A stretch of DNA of 64,000 bases from Shewanella khirikhana (lineage in GTDB: Bacteria > Pseudomonadota > Gammaproteobacteria > Enterobacterales > Shewanellaceae), in contig NZ_CP020373.1 in the NCBI RefSeq assembly GCF_003957745.1, positions 1,240,001 through 1,304,000 of the forward strand, read 5' to 3'. Of the stretch, positions 16,629 to 25,854 are shown in pieces (the first letter of the stretch is position 1; each line of letters opens with the position of its first letter). The notes beneath the pieces were generated by a model. The model was not told the DNA's origin, did not search any database, and saw only the letters and a program-made list of their open reading frames with translations. The position numbers and the translations under genes were made by a program.

Positions 16629-17321
16629 ATGATATCGCTACAGGCTTTGACAAAATCCTTCAGGATGGGGGAAGGGGAAGTGCAGGCCCTGCGGGGTGTG
16701 GACATCCACATACGACAAAACGAATTTGTTGCCATCATGGGGCCATCCGGCTCTGGAAAATCCACATTAATGAACATCATAGGTTGTCTCGACAGGCCAA
16801 CGTCCGGCGAGTATTTGCTGAACGGCCAGGCGGTAGGCGGATTATCCGATGATGCGCTCTCTGCGGTACGAAACCGCGAAATAGGCTTTGTATTTCAAAG
16901 CTTTCATCTGTTGCCAAGGCTGTCGGCGCTGGAAAACGTGCTGTTGCCGCTGCGGTTTTCTGAGTCGCCCCGTGGCGACAGGGACCATGCCATTGAACTG
17001 CTCACCCGTGTTGGGCTGGGCACCCGGCTCGATCACAGGCCCAATCAGCTCTCCGGCGGTCAACGCCAGCGAGTGGCCATTGCCCGGGCGCTGGTAAACC
17101 GGCCGACCTTGCTGTTGGCGGATGAACCCACAGGGGCACTTGACTCCAAAACCTCGGTGGAAATTATGCAGCTTTTCGATGAATTGCATCAAAGCGGCCA
17201 GACCATAGTGCTGGTGACCCACGAAGAGGAAGTGGCCGACTGCGCCGAGCGGGTGATCCGTATGCGCGATGGCTTGGTGCAGCGCGACGACAGCCGCCAG
17301 CGGGAGGTGAGCAATGGCTAA
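16629..17321 (+). CDS. MacB/LolD-type ABC transporter ATPase
   Basis: 230-residue ATPase. Walker A GPSGSGKST is at 38-46, followed by the family QSFHLLPRLSALENV, the signature LSGGQRQRVAIARAL and Walker B LLLADEPTGALD, then the switch His in LVTHEEE. It belongs to the MacB/FtsE/LolD subgroup that drives mechanotransmission permeases. It is first in an operon whose every junction overlaps; its stop lies within the start of the first adaptor gene (8-base overlap). Together with the permease at 20680 it should drive export or periplasmic work rather than import. Confidence 0.95.
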   Translation: MISLQALTKSFRMGEGEVQALRGVDIHIRQNEFVAIMGPSGSGKSTLMNIIGCLDRPTSGEYLLNGQAVGGLSDDALSAVRNREIGFVFQSFHLLPRLSALENVLLPLRFSESPRGDRDHAIELLTRVGLGTRLDHRPNQLSGGQRQRVAIARALVNRPTLLLADEPTGALDSKTSVEIMQLFDELHQSGQTIVLVTHEEEVADCAERVIRMRDGLVQRDDSRQREVSNG

Positions 17322-18312
17322 ATTCAATCCTGCTATGCCAGCCAATGGGCGGCGTCTGCTGTGGGCTGCCGTGATGACGGCTGCCGCGACCAGTGCTCAG
17401 GCGCAGGATTGCAGCGGCGGCGAAGCCAGTCTGCTGCTTACCGGCAGCATCAGCTCGACCCGTTCCCAGCCCTTTGCTGTGCCCAAGGCAGGCGATGCCT
17501 GGCGGCATCAAATCCAGTGGCTGTTCCCGGAGGGCAAGCTTGCCAAACCCGGCGATACCATTGTGATTTTCGATAAGAGTCAAATCGCCAACCAGATTGA
17601 GCAGCTCGAAGCAGGGCTTTTGAGGGTGAAGGCTCAGGAGCAAAGCCAGAGTATCGATTTGGAGTCAGCGCTGCTGTCAGCCAAGTTTGAAGTGCGCCGC
17701 GCCACACTGGCGCTGGAAAAGGCGCGTCTCGATGCCTCTGTTCCGGCGGATTACATTGCCGCCAAGGACTATGCCGATAACCAGTTCAAGTTGCTGCAGG
17801 CCAACACCGAGCTTGATAAAGCCAGACAAGCGCTGAAGGAAGCCATCGAGCGCCAAAACTCGACCCTGGCGCAGCTTGCCATCGAAAAGCGCAAGGCCGA
17901 GGTTGAGCTCGACTCGGCGCTCAAGGCCCTCGATGCCCTTGAACTTAAAGCACAGTTCGCCGGTCCCGTGATCATTGGTCGCGACTGGAACGAAAAAAAA
18001 TATCAGGCAGGCGATACAGTGCAGTTTGGCCGCCAAATTGCCAGCATTCCGGCACTCGACGGGCTGGAAGTCTCGGCCTGGGCCAATGAGGTGGATGTCG
18101 ACAAAATTCGCGCCGATCAGAACGTGTGCCTGTCCCTCGATGCCATCCCCGGCAAGCTGTTTGCCGGCAAGGTCGACAGCATCGGCCGTCAGGCCGTGAC
18201 CAAGAGTGCCTGGGGCCAGAGTAAATGGTTCAAGGTGGACGTGGTGCTCTCCAGAGTCGATGGCATTGAGCTGTCTCCCGGCATGAGTGTGATGGTGGAG
18301 GTGCAGCCATGA
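17314..18312 (+). CDS. HlyD-type periplasmic adaptor, first of three
   Basis: 332 residues with a cleavable signal peptide (about residues 15-31, ending AQAQ). The layout is of a membrane fusion protein: a short first half of the lipoyl domain (QIQWLFPEGKLAKPGDTIV), a long helical hairpin (about residues 95-210), the returning lipoyl half (ALELKAQFAGPVI) and a beta-barrel domain with DVDKIRADQNVCLSLDAIPG. Unlike the next two, it has no lipobox. In a MacAB-like machine such proteins link the permease to an outer membrane channel; no TolC gene is adjacent. Confidence 0.85.
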   Translation: MAKFNPAMPANGRRLLWAAVMTAAATSAQAQDCSGGEASLLLTGSISSTRSQPFAVPKAGDAWRHQIQWLFPEGKLAKPGDTIVIFDKSQIANQIEQLEAGLLRVKAQEQSQSIDLESALLSAKFEVRRATLALEKARLDASVPADYIAAKDYADNQFKLLQANTELDKARQALKEAIERQNSTLAQLAIEKRKAEVELDSALKALDALELKAQFAGPVIIGRDWNEKKYQAGDTVQFGRQIASIPALDGLEVSAWANEVDVDKIRADQNVCLSLDAIPGKLFAGKVDSIGRQAVTKSAWGQSKWFKVDVVLSRVDGIELSPGMSVMVEVQP

Positions 18313-19490
18313 AATCCTCAGTAAAGGTTTTTCGCCTGGCGCCGCTGGCGCTTATCGCCGGGCTGCTTGGCGGCTGCGAAGATGGCGTGCGGGTCGAAGT
18401 CAGTGAAGGCCAGTTGGTGCAGCAGGTGGAAGTGACAGGTGTACTCACCTCGGCCGATACCCTGTCCATGATGCCACCGGCGATGCGCCGGGTGTGGCAG
18501 TATCAGGTCAAAAGCATTGTCCCTGAAGGCAAAGAAGTCGAAGCGGGCTCTGTGGTAGCGCGTCTGGATACCTCTGAGCTGAATCAGCGGCTGCAGGTAA
18601 AAAGTGCCGAGCTGGAAGCCACGGTGCAGGACATTGAGACCTCACGCCTGAGAAATGCCAAAAAGCTTGAAGAGCTCAAGCTCGAGCTGGCCGAAGCCAA
18701 AATGGAAGAGGAAAAAGCCCGGCGCAAGTTCGAGCTGTCCGATGAAACCGTAGCCGCTATCGACAAAGAGAAATATCAGCGCGATGCCGTGATTGCCACC
18801 GAAAAAGTGGCGCTTATCGAGCGCAAATTTACCCTGGAGCAAGAAAGCATCAAGGGCCGCATGGCCATGCTCGACGGCGACAGACAAAAGTTCGCCTCTG
18901 AAGTCTCAGCGCTTAAAAAAGGCATTGCTGCCATGAGCTTAAAAGCGCCCCGCACGGGCATGGTGGTGTATGGCAACGATCCTCAGGGCAACAAAATCAA
19001 GGAAGGCCAGTCGGTATTTGCCGGAGATGCGGTGTTCTCTATGCCGGACCTTGAGCGGATGCAGGTGGCCATGACCATTCCCGAAGTGGAAGCCAACCGG
19101 GTCAGGAGTGGCCTCAGGGTCAAAATTCGTCTCGATGCCAACCCCGAACGGGTGTTTCACGGCACCCTGACCGAAACCGGCGCAGTGTTTCGGGTGAAAA
19201 ACGATGATATTCCGCTGGTGGTGTTCGATGCTGTGGCGGATTTCGACGAGATTGACAAGGAGCTGATGCGTCCCGGGATGACGGCCAAAATCAGTATCGA
19301 TGTGGTGCGCGAGAAGTCGGCGCTGCTGCTGCCGCTGGACGCACTGCACTACGATGAAGGCCGCCCCTTTGTGTGGCAATCGGGCATGCTGGGCGATAGC
19401 CGCACCTTTGTTGAACTGGGTGATTCCGGCCGCGACAAGGTGGAAGTACGCGCGGGTCTGGCGCTGGGGGATGAGGTGCTGCTGCGATGA
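18309..19490 (+). CDS. HlyD/MacA-type adaptor lipoprotein, second of three
   Basis: 393 residues with a lipobox near residue 22 (LLGGC), so it should be anchored in the inner membrane leaflet. A lipoyl half-motif (SIVPEGKEVEAGSVVARLDTSEL) is followed by a long coiled-coil hairpin (about residues 90-210, Glu/Lys/Leu-rich), a second lipoyl half (LKAPRTGMVVYG) and a barrel domain (MQVAMTIPEVEANRVRSGLR). ATGA overlap with the preceding gene implies coupled translation and near-equal output. Confidence 0.9.
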   Translation: MKSSVKVFRLAPLALIAGLLGGCEDGVRVEVSEGQLVQQVEVTGVLTSADTLSMMPPAMRRVWQYQVKSIVPEGKEVEAGSVVARLDTSELNQRLQVKSAELEATVQDIETSRLRNAKKLEELKLELAEAKMEEEKARRKFELSDETVAAIDKEKYQRDAVIATEKVALIERKFTLEQESIKGRMAMLDGDRQKFASEVSALKKGIAAMSLKAPRTGMVVYGNDPQGNKIKEGQSVFAGDAVFSMPDLERMQVAMTIPEVEANRVRSGLRVKIRLDANPERVFHGTLTETGAVFRVKNDDIPLVVFDAVADFDEIDKELMRPGMTAKISIDVVREKSALLLPLDALHYDEGRPFVWQSGMLGDSRTFVELGDSGRDKVEVRAGLALGDEVLLR

Positions 19491-20683
19491 AGAAGTTAAT
19501 GATGGCAACGGCAGTGATGCTGCTGTGGGGCTGTAATGAGCAAGGCGACAACGGTGTGCTCACCATGGAAGTTGGCCGCAGCCATTTCGAGGTGACCATT
19601 CCGGCAAGGGGCGAGCTTGAAGCCAAGAGCGCTACCCCTGTGTCTGTGCCGGGCGGTTTGCGTGGGCCTCAGTCGCTGGCATGGATCCTCGACAACTTCT
19701 CTGAGGTAAAAGCCGGCGATGTGGTCGCCAGGCTCGATGGCCGCCGCGAAACCCTGGAGCTTGAGCTTGAGCGCTTTGATTTTGACAAGCTTGCACTTGA
19801 TGGTGACATCCAGAAGCAAAAAAACCTTACCACCGCCAAGGAGCTCAATATCGGCCGCGACGTGACCGAAGAAGAGCTGGATTTGGCCGAGCGCTTCTTT
19901 GTGGATGATGAGCGGGTTTACACCAAGATAGACATCATCGACCAGATGCGGAACAAGGATTATCTGGAGGCCCGCCTCGGTTACTACGATTGGGGGAAAG
20001 ACAGCCATGATGCCCAGGCCACGGCGGAGCTTGATCTGATCCGGCTGAAGCAAAAAGGGCTTGAAGCCAAAATTGCCACCTACCAGAACAACTTATCGCA
20101 AATGGAGATCGTGGCGCCCCACGATGGCCTGTTTGTGATGCAGCCCGGCTGGAGCGGCGCACTGCCCATGGCCGGTGATATGGTGTGGTCAGGGATCCCG
20201 CTGGGCACCCTGCCGGACACCTCGGTGATGCAGGCCAAGCTGTGGGTGCTGGAGTCTGAAGCTGTGGGGCTGGCAGTGGGTAAAAAAGTCACGCTGACGC
20301 TGGATGCGTATCCCGATAAGCCGTTCAGCGGCACTGTTGCCCAGGTGGATGCCCTCGCCAAGCCCAAGGACAGGGACAGCCCGGTGAATTACTTTGAATT
20401 TACCGTAGTGCTGGATAGCACAGACACCCACATCATGTTGCCCGGGCGTCAGGTGCAGGCCAGGGTGGCGGCGCTCAGCGAAGAGTCGGTGCTCACCGTA
20501 CCCAATCAGGCCATTTTCCAGCGCGAAGGCCGCTACTGGGTTTATCTCAAGAGTGATAAAGGCTTTATTGAACAAACCATTCAACCCGGTAGCCGCAGCC
20601 TTAACCGCACCGTGGTTATCGATGGCCTTAAGGAGGGCGATGTGGTTGCTCTTACCGTGCCGCCAAGGAGAACTCAGGCATGA
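19487..20683 (+). CDS. HlyD/MacA-type adaptor lipoprotein, third of three
   Basis: 398 residues with a short signal and lipobox (LLWGC, Cys at about residue 16). The order is again lipoyl half (LDNFSEVKAGDVVARLDGRR), helical hairpin (about residues 85-195), lipoyl half (MEIVAPHDGLFVM) and barrel domain (AVGLAVGKKVTLTLDAYP). The hairpin is interrupted by an acidic stretch (TEEELDLAERFFVDDERVY). Both ends overlap neighbours by four bases. Three adaptors with diverged sequence are encoded in a row, suggesting a mixed adaptor ring or alternative assemblies. Confidence 0.9.
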   Translation: MKKLMMATAVMLLWGCNEQGDNGVLTMEVGRSHFEVTIPARGELEAKSATPVSVPGGLRGPQSLAWILDNFSEVKAGDVVARLDGRRETLELELERFDFDKLALDGDIQKQKNLTTAKELNIGRDVTEEELDLAERFFVDDERVYTKIDIIDQMRNKDYLEARLGYYDWGKDSHDAQATAELDLIRLKQKGLEAKIATYQNNLSQMEIVAPHDGLFVMQPGWSGALPMAGDMVWSGIPLGTLPDTSVMQAKLWVLESEAVGLAVGKKVTLTLDAYPDKPFSGTVAQVDALAKPKDRDSPVNYFEFTVVLDSTDTHIMLPGRQVQARVAALSEESVLTVPNQAIFQREGRYWVYLKSDKGFIEQTIQPGSRSLNRTVVIDGLKEGDVVALTVPPRRTQA

Positions 20684-21933
20684 TGCAGGATAGATTTCGT
20701 CAGTATCAATCCGGCGTGGTGCAGGCGCTTGGCGAGATGTTGCACCACAAGCTGCGCACCGCGCTGACTCTGCTGGGGATGATATTCGGCGTGGGCGCCG
20801 TTATCGCCATGCTCAGCGTGGGCGAGGGCGCCGAGCGTGAAGCGCTGAAAATGATTGAGTCCATGGGGCTTAAAAACCTGGTGGTGAACGCCAGAGCATC
20901 GGAAGGCGAAGCGCTGAAAACCGTGCGCGAGCACAGCATTGGCCTGAGTTTGCGGGACATCGACAGCGCCATGGAAACCCTGCCGTTTCTCGATGCCTAC
21001 AGCGCCAGCAAGCAGGTGAAGGTGTTTGGCCTGTTCAGCTTACAGGGCCGCAGCGACGCCCAGGTGCAAGGGGTGACGCCAAGCTATTTCGACCTGAGCG
21101 CGCTCAAACTTGCCGAGGGCCGTTTGCTCGATGCCAATGATGAGCAGCACTATCGGCAGTTGGCGGTGCTCGGGCCTGAAGCCGCCCGCAGTCTGTTCCC
21201 CCGCGGTGAGCCTCTGGGGCAGCGGATTAAGATTAACCATCAGTGGTTTACCGTGGTGGGGGTGCTGAGGGAAGGCCAGAGTGGCAAGTCGGCAATCGAA
21301 GGCGTGAAGGTGGGCGGTGAGCGCAATCAGGTGTTTATTCCGCTGGCGACTGCGCTGAAAAAGATGCAGTTCAAGCCGCTGGAAGATGAGCTCGATACCA
21401 TCAAGTTTGCCCTCAAAGATGGTGTCGACCCATCCCTCGCGGCCCAGAGCCTGGATCATCTGGTGTCACGTCGCCATGGCAAGGAGCAGGATTACGACAT
21501 AGTTGTGCCCGCCGATCTGCTAGCCCAGCATCAGCGCACCCAGCAAATCTTCAACATAGTGATGGCCTGTGTGGCCGGGATCTCGCTGCTGGTGGGCGGC
21601 ATAGGCATTATGAATATCATGCTTGCGACCATTTTGGAGCGTACCTCCGAGATTGGTTTGCTGCGTGCTCTGGGGGCGACCCAAAAGGACATTGCGCGTC
21701 AGTTTCTGATTGAAAGTATGGTGATTTCAGCCACCGGCGGCCTTATTGGCATAGGGGTTGGGCTGCTGCTGGCGCTGGTGATCTCCGCGGCAGCAGGGTG
21801 GCCTGTGGCCTGGTCGCCGTTTGCGATATTGCTCTCGTTGGTGGTGTGTATGGCAGTGGGCATTGGCTTCGGTCTGTATCCGGCGAAAAAAGCCGCACGG
21901 CTCGACCCTATTGTGGCCCTGCAGCGCGACTAG
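20680..21933 (+). CDS. MacB-type ABC permease
   Basis: 417 residues with the MacB/FtsX layout: one N-terminal membrane segment (LRTALTLLGMIFGVGAVIAM), a large periplasmic MacB_PCD domain (about residues 45-270), and three C-terminal membrane segments with the family stretch GGIGIMNIMLATILERTSEI. Separate from its ATPase, unlike E. coli MacB. Four-base overlap with the last adaptor gene. The substrate is unknown; MacB relatives export peptides, toxins, siderophores or lipoprotein-like cargo. A terminator follows. Confidence 0.93.
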   Translation: MMQDRFRQYQSGVVQALGEMLHHKLRTALTLLGMIFGVGAVIAMLSVGEGAEREALKMIESMGLKNLVVNARASEGEALKTVREHSIGLSLRDIDSAMETLPFLDAYSASKQVKVFGLFSLQGRSDAQVQGVTPSYFDLSALKLAEGRLLDANDEQHYRQLAVLGPEAARSLFPRGEPLGQRIKINHQWFTVVGVLREGQSGKSAIEGVKVGGERNQVFIPLATALKKMQFKPLEDELDTIKFALKDGVDPSLAAQSLDHLVSRRHGKEQDYDIVVPADLLAQHQRTQQIFNIVMACVAGISLLVGGIGIMNIMLATILERTSEIGLLRALGATQKDIARQFLIESMVISATGGLIGIGVGLLLALVISAAAGWPVAWSPFAILLSLVVCMAVGIGFGLYPAKKAARLDPIVALQRD

Positions 21934-21980
21934 GGGGCAAGGTCGCTCAGCCACTCAATGTTGAGCATAAACAGAAAATT

Positions 21981-22008
21981 AAGCCCCGCGTAACAGCGGG
22001 GCTTTTTT
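21981..22008 (+). terminator. Terminator of the five-gene ABC operon
   Basis: AAGCCCCGC-GTAACA-GCGGGGCTTTTTT: strong GC stem followed by six T. Confidence 0.9.
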
Positions 22009-22074
22009 GTCTTGCCAGGCGGCGGGTGTGTTTACTTGCATGACTTGCTTTGGGGGATGGCCAATTAGCGGCAA

Positions 22075-22884
22075 CTATTGTGCTTCCGTTAGGGTCAGAT
22101 GGTATTTCCCCAGCAGCGCTTCCAACACCCCACGCTCGCTCAAGGTGTTCAGCAGCTGGCTGAATGCCTCCGGCGTCAGCGGGCTTTGGGGATGCAGCAG
22201 GGCGGTGTGCTGATACTGCTGATCCCAGCGGGAGGAGATCACCAGTTTGTTGGCCTTGTCCGGGTGGGCGGCAAGGTACCAGCTTAAAAATGACTGGCTG
22301 ATGGGGGCCACCTCGGCGCGGCCCAGCAGCAGGCCTTCGAGGGCTGCGCGGGAGTCTGGCACCAACTCGGCCAGATAGTCCTGGCGCAGCTTCACTTCAT
22401 CGGTTTCAAAGCCTGCCAGATGGTAATGGTAGCCGCGCACCAGCAGCAGTCGCTTCTGTTGTAAATCGGCAAAATAATCCGGCGCGGCGGCGGCCGGATG
22501 ACGCCCCACAAAGACTTCACCATCCTGTACCTTAAGTGGCAACACAGCCTTGTCAATCTGCTCCCAACCCCAGTGCGGGCTTTCAAACAGCAGCACATCG
22601 AAGCGGCGCCGGGCAAAGGCCTGATATCTGTGCTCTATGCTGGTGGGCACGAAACTGAACTGAAAGTCGCTGCCAAGCCGGTTCAGCTCATCAATCAGCT
22701 CAGGTACTACCCCGGAATGCCCCTGGGGCGAGTCGATAACATAGGGGGGGAACGAATAGCCGCCCACCACCACGGTAATGGGCGTGCTCGGGGTGTTCAT
22801 TGACTCAGCTGCCGAGAAATCTGTTAAAAAGCAAAGGCCAAGCAGCGATAATTTCAGCGAAGAACGGCGGATTTTTTTGCTCAT
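22075..22884 (-). CDS. Periplasmic solute-binding protein, SBP_bac_3-like
   Basis: 269 residues with a signal peptide (about residues 1-26, ending SAAES). GGYSFPPYVIDSPQGHSGVVPELIDELN is split here as the ligand-site signature GYSFPPYV plus GHSGVVPELIDEL of the amino-acid-binding (family 3) fold. The later LLGRAEVAPISQSFLSWYL is the usual hinge region. No permease or ATPase is adjacent; Shewanella have many such orphan binding proteins. It converges on the ABC operon terminator and is divergent from the DUF2157 operon. Ligand unknown. Confidence 0.8.
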   Translation of the reverse strand: MSKKIRRSSLKLSLLGLCFLTDFSAAESMNTPSTPITVVVGGYSFPPYVIDSPQGHSGVVPELIDELNRLGSDFQFSFVPTSIEHRYQAFARRRFDVLLFESPHWGWEQIDKAVLPLKVQDGEVFVGRHPAAAAPDYFADLQQKRLLLVRGYHYHLAGFETDEVKLRQDYLAELVPDSRAALEGLLLGRAEVAPISQSFLSWYLAAHPDKANKLVISSRWDQQYQHTALLHPQSPLTPEAFSQLLNTLSERGVLEALLGKYHLTLTEAQ

Positions 22885-23017
22885 TACGGGGCCTTATGGC
22901 AATGTCGATTCAGCAGCTGGCAAGTTTACTTCGGGCACACTGCCCTTAAAAATAGGCAATTTGGCCAATATCCACCAGTGACCCATTCAGGTCGAGGGAA
23001 AACGACAGGACACTGAT

Positions 23018-24106
23018 ATGAAAGCTATCCTTCCGGATAAAGACTCTCGGGCCGCCTTGCTGACAAGCTGGTTCGAGCAAGGGGCGATTGAGGATGTCAG
23101 CCCCGCCAGAGCCTGGGCGCTGGCCCAGGGCGAGCTGGAACCCCATGCAGCCAAAGACTTGGACTTAAGCTCAGGCGCCGACGAAGACAAAGACCAAGGT
23201 AGAGCCAGAGCATCGTCTGCAAGCGACTGGTATGGGCGGCTTGCTCACCTTGGCCTCTATTTGGGTGCCTTGTCGCTGGGCGCCGGGGTGATTTTCTTTT
23301 TCGCCTACAACTGGGAAAACCTGCATCACCTCGCCAAGTTTGCCCTGGTGCAGGGGGCTATTCTGTTAAGCCTGTTGGGGCTCTATCTGGTTGATAAAAA
23401 ATCAACTCCATTGGTTAAAGGCGCCCTGTTACTGCTGCTCGACTTGCTGGTTGGTGCCATGCTGGCGCTGTCGGGGCAGGTGTATCAAACGGGGGCTGAT
23501 CCCTGGCAATTATTTGCGATTTGGGCGGCATTCAGTCTGATCCCGGCACTGGCCTATCGCAGCAGCGTACTTTGGTGCGCTTTTATCGTTCAGGCCAATC
23601 TGGCGCTGTGGCTGCATTTTGCCGGGCTTGGACGGCTGTGGTTTTGGGTGTGGGACATTGAAGGCGCTCTGCTGCTGATTGGGGCGCTGAACCTGGGGCT
23701 GCATCTGCTGCTGGATTTTGGTGCCCGCAGCGCCAGGGCGTGGCTTATGCAGCCTGTTGCCAACGCCCTGGCATTGACCCTTGCCGCAGGTCATCTGGTG
23801 TGGCTTGGCTGTTATCAGGTGCTGGACTCGGGGCTTGGCCAATCTGCGCTTGCGGTGGTGCTGGCCCTGGCTTTGCTCGGGCCTTTGGGATATTGCTACT
23901 ATCGGCTGCTCAGGCTCAATGTGCTTGCCCTTGGATTGTGGGGCTTTGGCGCCATTGCGGTATTGAGCTGCTTCTTTGCCAGACTGCTGTTTGAAGGCAA
24001 CGACCCGGTTGCCGGCCTGATGTTGATAGGCGCCTTTATCGTCGGCAGCAGCAGTGCCCTTGGCGTGTACCTTAAATCGCTGCTGTCAAAACGGGAGGCG
24101 CTATGA
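23018..24106 (+). CDS. DUF2157 multi-pass membrane protein
   Basis: 362 residues. A soluble N-terminal segment of about 75 residues includes the family start SWFEQGAIEDVSPARAWALA. About ten hydrophobic segments follow, including FFFAYNWENLHHLAKFALVQG, which is the core DUF2157 motif. First gene of a three-gene operon with DUF4401 and GDYXXLXY proteins, joined by ATGA overlaps. The trio recurs in many proteobacteria, but its biochemical role is unknown. Confidence 0.85.
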   Translation: MKAILPDKDSRAALLTSWFEQGAIEDVSPARAWALAQGELEPHAAKDLDLSSGADEDKDQGRARASSASDWYGRLAHLGLYLGALSLGAGVIFFFAYNWENLHHLAKFALVQGAILLSLLGLYLVDKKSTPLVKGALLLLLDLLVGAMLALSGQVYQTGADPWQLFAIWAAFSLIPALAYRSSVLWCAFIVQANLALWLHFAGLGRLWFWVWDIEGALLLIGALNLGLHLLLDFGARSARAWLMQPVANALALTLAAGHLVWLGCYQVLDSGLGQSALAVVLALALLGPLGYCYYRLLRLNVLALGLWGFGAIAVLSCFFARLLFEGNDPVAGLMLIGAFIVGSSSALGVYLKSLLSKREAL

Positions 24107-25170
24107 GTCATCCTTTGTGGCGGCACTTACATGCAGCCGGTTTGATGGGCGACGAGCCGGACAATCACACCCAGCCACTGTGGCTTACCTTGCTGACCGG
24201 TTTTGCCGGTTGGATTGCCGCCTTGTTTTTCCTGGCGTTTTCCATCGCACTGATTGAGTCCATCAGCCGTTTCGAAGGCTCCCAGGCGCTGGTGATAGGC
24301 CTTATCTATACCGGCCTTGCGCGCTTTATATACAGCCAGGCAGGTAAGCTTGAGTTTTTGGTGCAACTTGGCTTTGCCATCAATATGGCGGCCATGATTG
24401 CCGTGGTATGGGGCATAGGCGAGGCCTTCGATATTGATGATGCGCCGCTGTTTGTTACGGGCGCCGCCGTGCTGATCATCAACGCCTGGTTTGCCCGCTA
24501 TTGGCTGGATGCGCAGCTGTCGCTGTTTACGGCGCTTACCCTTATTGGCGCAGCCTTTGAAGAGGCGCAGCTGCTGGGATGGTTTTTGCCCATGCTGCTG
24601 GTGTTGCTTGGGGGGCTGAGTGGCCTGTGGCTGCCAAGGTCTGATACGGGCACTCCGCACGCAGCCGGGCAGGATAACCGCCCGTGGCAACTGGCGGTGC
24701 ATCCTTTTGCCAGACGTTGTCAGCATGCGCTTTTCACCGGCGTGCTCTTACTGCCTTTACTGCTGGATAGCCGTTTGGCGCTGTGGGACAGTGCTCTGTT
24801 TATCGCTGGCGCAAGTCGCGGCCAGCAGGCGCTGGTTATCGTCGACATGTTCATCTTTAGCGCGCTTATTGGCGGGCTGCTTTATCAGCTTTTGGGCAAA
24901 ACACTGAAGGCACTCGCCTTTACCCTGGCGTTGACGCTGCTTTATTGGTATTTCCCTGGGCTTGCAGTCGCGCTTGGGTGCTGGGTGCTGGGCTGGCGTT
25001 TGGCTGAGCGCTACTATGTGCTCTTGTCGCTGCTGGCGGTGCTTGGCTATTTCAGCGCCTATTACTATGAGATGTCGATGACACTGCTCGCCAAATCGCT
25101 GGTGTTGATGCTGCTGGGGGGCGTACTTATCGCCATGGGGCTTTACTGCAAGCGGAGGGCAGACGCATGA
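24103..25170 (+). CDS. DUF4401 multi-pass membrane protein
   Basis: 355 residues with roughly ten membrane segments. The start (LWRHLHAAGLMGDE) and the sequence after it (PLWLTLLTGFAGWIAALFFL) fit DUF4401. Overlaps its neighbours by four bases at each end, so it should be made in step with the DUF2157 and GDYXXLXY proteins and probably forms a membrane complex with them. Function unknown. Confidence 0.85.
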   Translation: MSHPLWRHLHAAGLMGDEPDNHTQPLWLTLLTGFAGWIAALFFLAFSIALIESISRFEGSQALVIGLIYTGLARFIYSQAGKLEFLVQLGFAINMAAMIAVVWGIGEAFDIDDAPLFVTGAAVLIINAWFARYWLDAQLSLFTALTLIGAAFEEAQLLGWFLPMLLVLLGGLSGLWLPRSDTGTPHAAGQDNRPWQLAVHPFARRCQHALFTGVLLLPLLLDSRLALWDSALFIAGASRGQQALVIVDMFIFSALIGGLLYQLLGKTLKALAFTLALTLLYWYFPGLAVALGCWVLGWRLAERYYVLLSLLAVLGYFSAYYYEMSMTLLAKSLVLMLLGGVLIAMGLYCKRRADA

Positions 25171-25667
25171 ACATATCCCGCAGTTTTTGGATAACCCTGG
25201 CTGGCACCTTGCTGCTGCTTCTGCTGGTAAATAGCGATATTTTTCAAAAGGAGCAACAGCTTGCCGAAGGCACTGTGGTGCGGGTGGCCTTGGCGCCTGT
25301 GGATCCCCGCTCGCTGATGCAGGGGGACTATATGGCGCTGAGATACGCCCTTGAGACGCCCATCCGGGAGGCACTGACTGACGATGAGCGTGGTCAGGAA
25401 CTCGATGGCTTTGCCTGGATCAGGCTTGATAAAAATCAACTGGCGCATTTTGTTGCCATCGACCGAGGTGAAGCCGCGCCCGAGGGAGCGCTTCGGGTGC
25501 AGTTTCGTCAGCGCAACCATGCCATAAAGCTTGCCAGCAACGCCTGGTTTTTTCAGGAAGGGCAAGCCGAACGCTTCGACAAGGCGGAATTTGGTGAATT
25601 TCGCCTGGGCCAGAATGGCAGTCTGCTGCTGGCAGCGCTTTTGGACGAAAATTATCGGAGGCTGTAA
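25167..25667 (+). CDS. GDYXXLXY-domain membrane-anchored protein
   Basis: 166 residues: an N-terminal membrane anchor (about residues 8-24) and a periplasmic beta-rich domain containing the defining GDYMALRY at about residues 53-60, preceded by the family DPRSLMQ. Third gene of the DUF2157-DUF4401 trio. No terminator is visible in the 187 bases that follow. Confidence 0.88.
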   Translation: MNISRSFWITLAGTLLLLLLVNSDIFQKEQQLAEGTVVRVALAPVDPRSLMQGDYMALRYALETPIREALTDDERGQELDGFAWIRLDKNQLAHFVAIDRGEAAPEGALRVQFRQRNHAIKLASNAWFFQEGQAERFDKAEFGEFRLGQNGSLLLAALLDENYRRL

Positions 25668-25854
25668 AACCTTAATACTTTCTGCTGTTGACCCCGGGTT
25701 TGGACAAGTGTTTTACATATGACACCCATCTGTAACATTTGTAGTGTACAATCGCCGTCGATTGCCGCCACAAAGGTTGGGTAAATCAATACGATACAAA
25801 ATATCGTGCGGATAATTCATATAAAAAGCACAACACCAATTTAGGGGTTAACAC

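Noticed and set aside
25728..25752. Possible Pho box (CTGTAACATTTG) before the secreted nuclease
   Set aside because: Only the first half resembles the consensus and the second repeat does not fit; kept only as a promoter -10 candidate.
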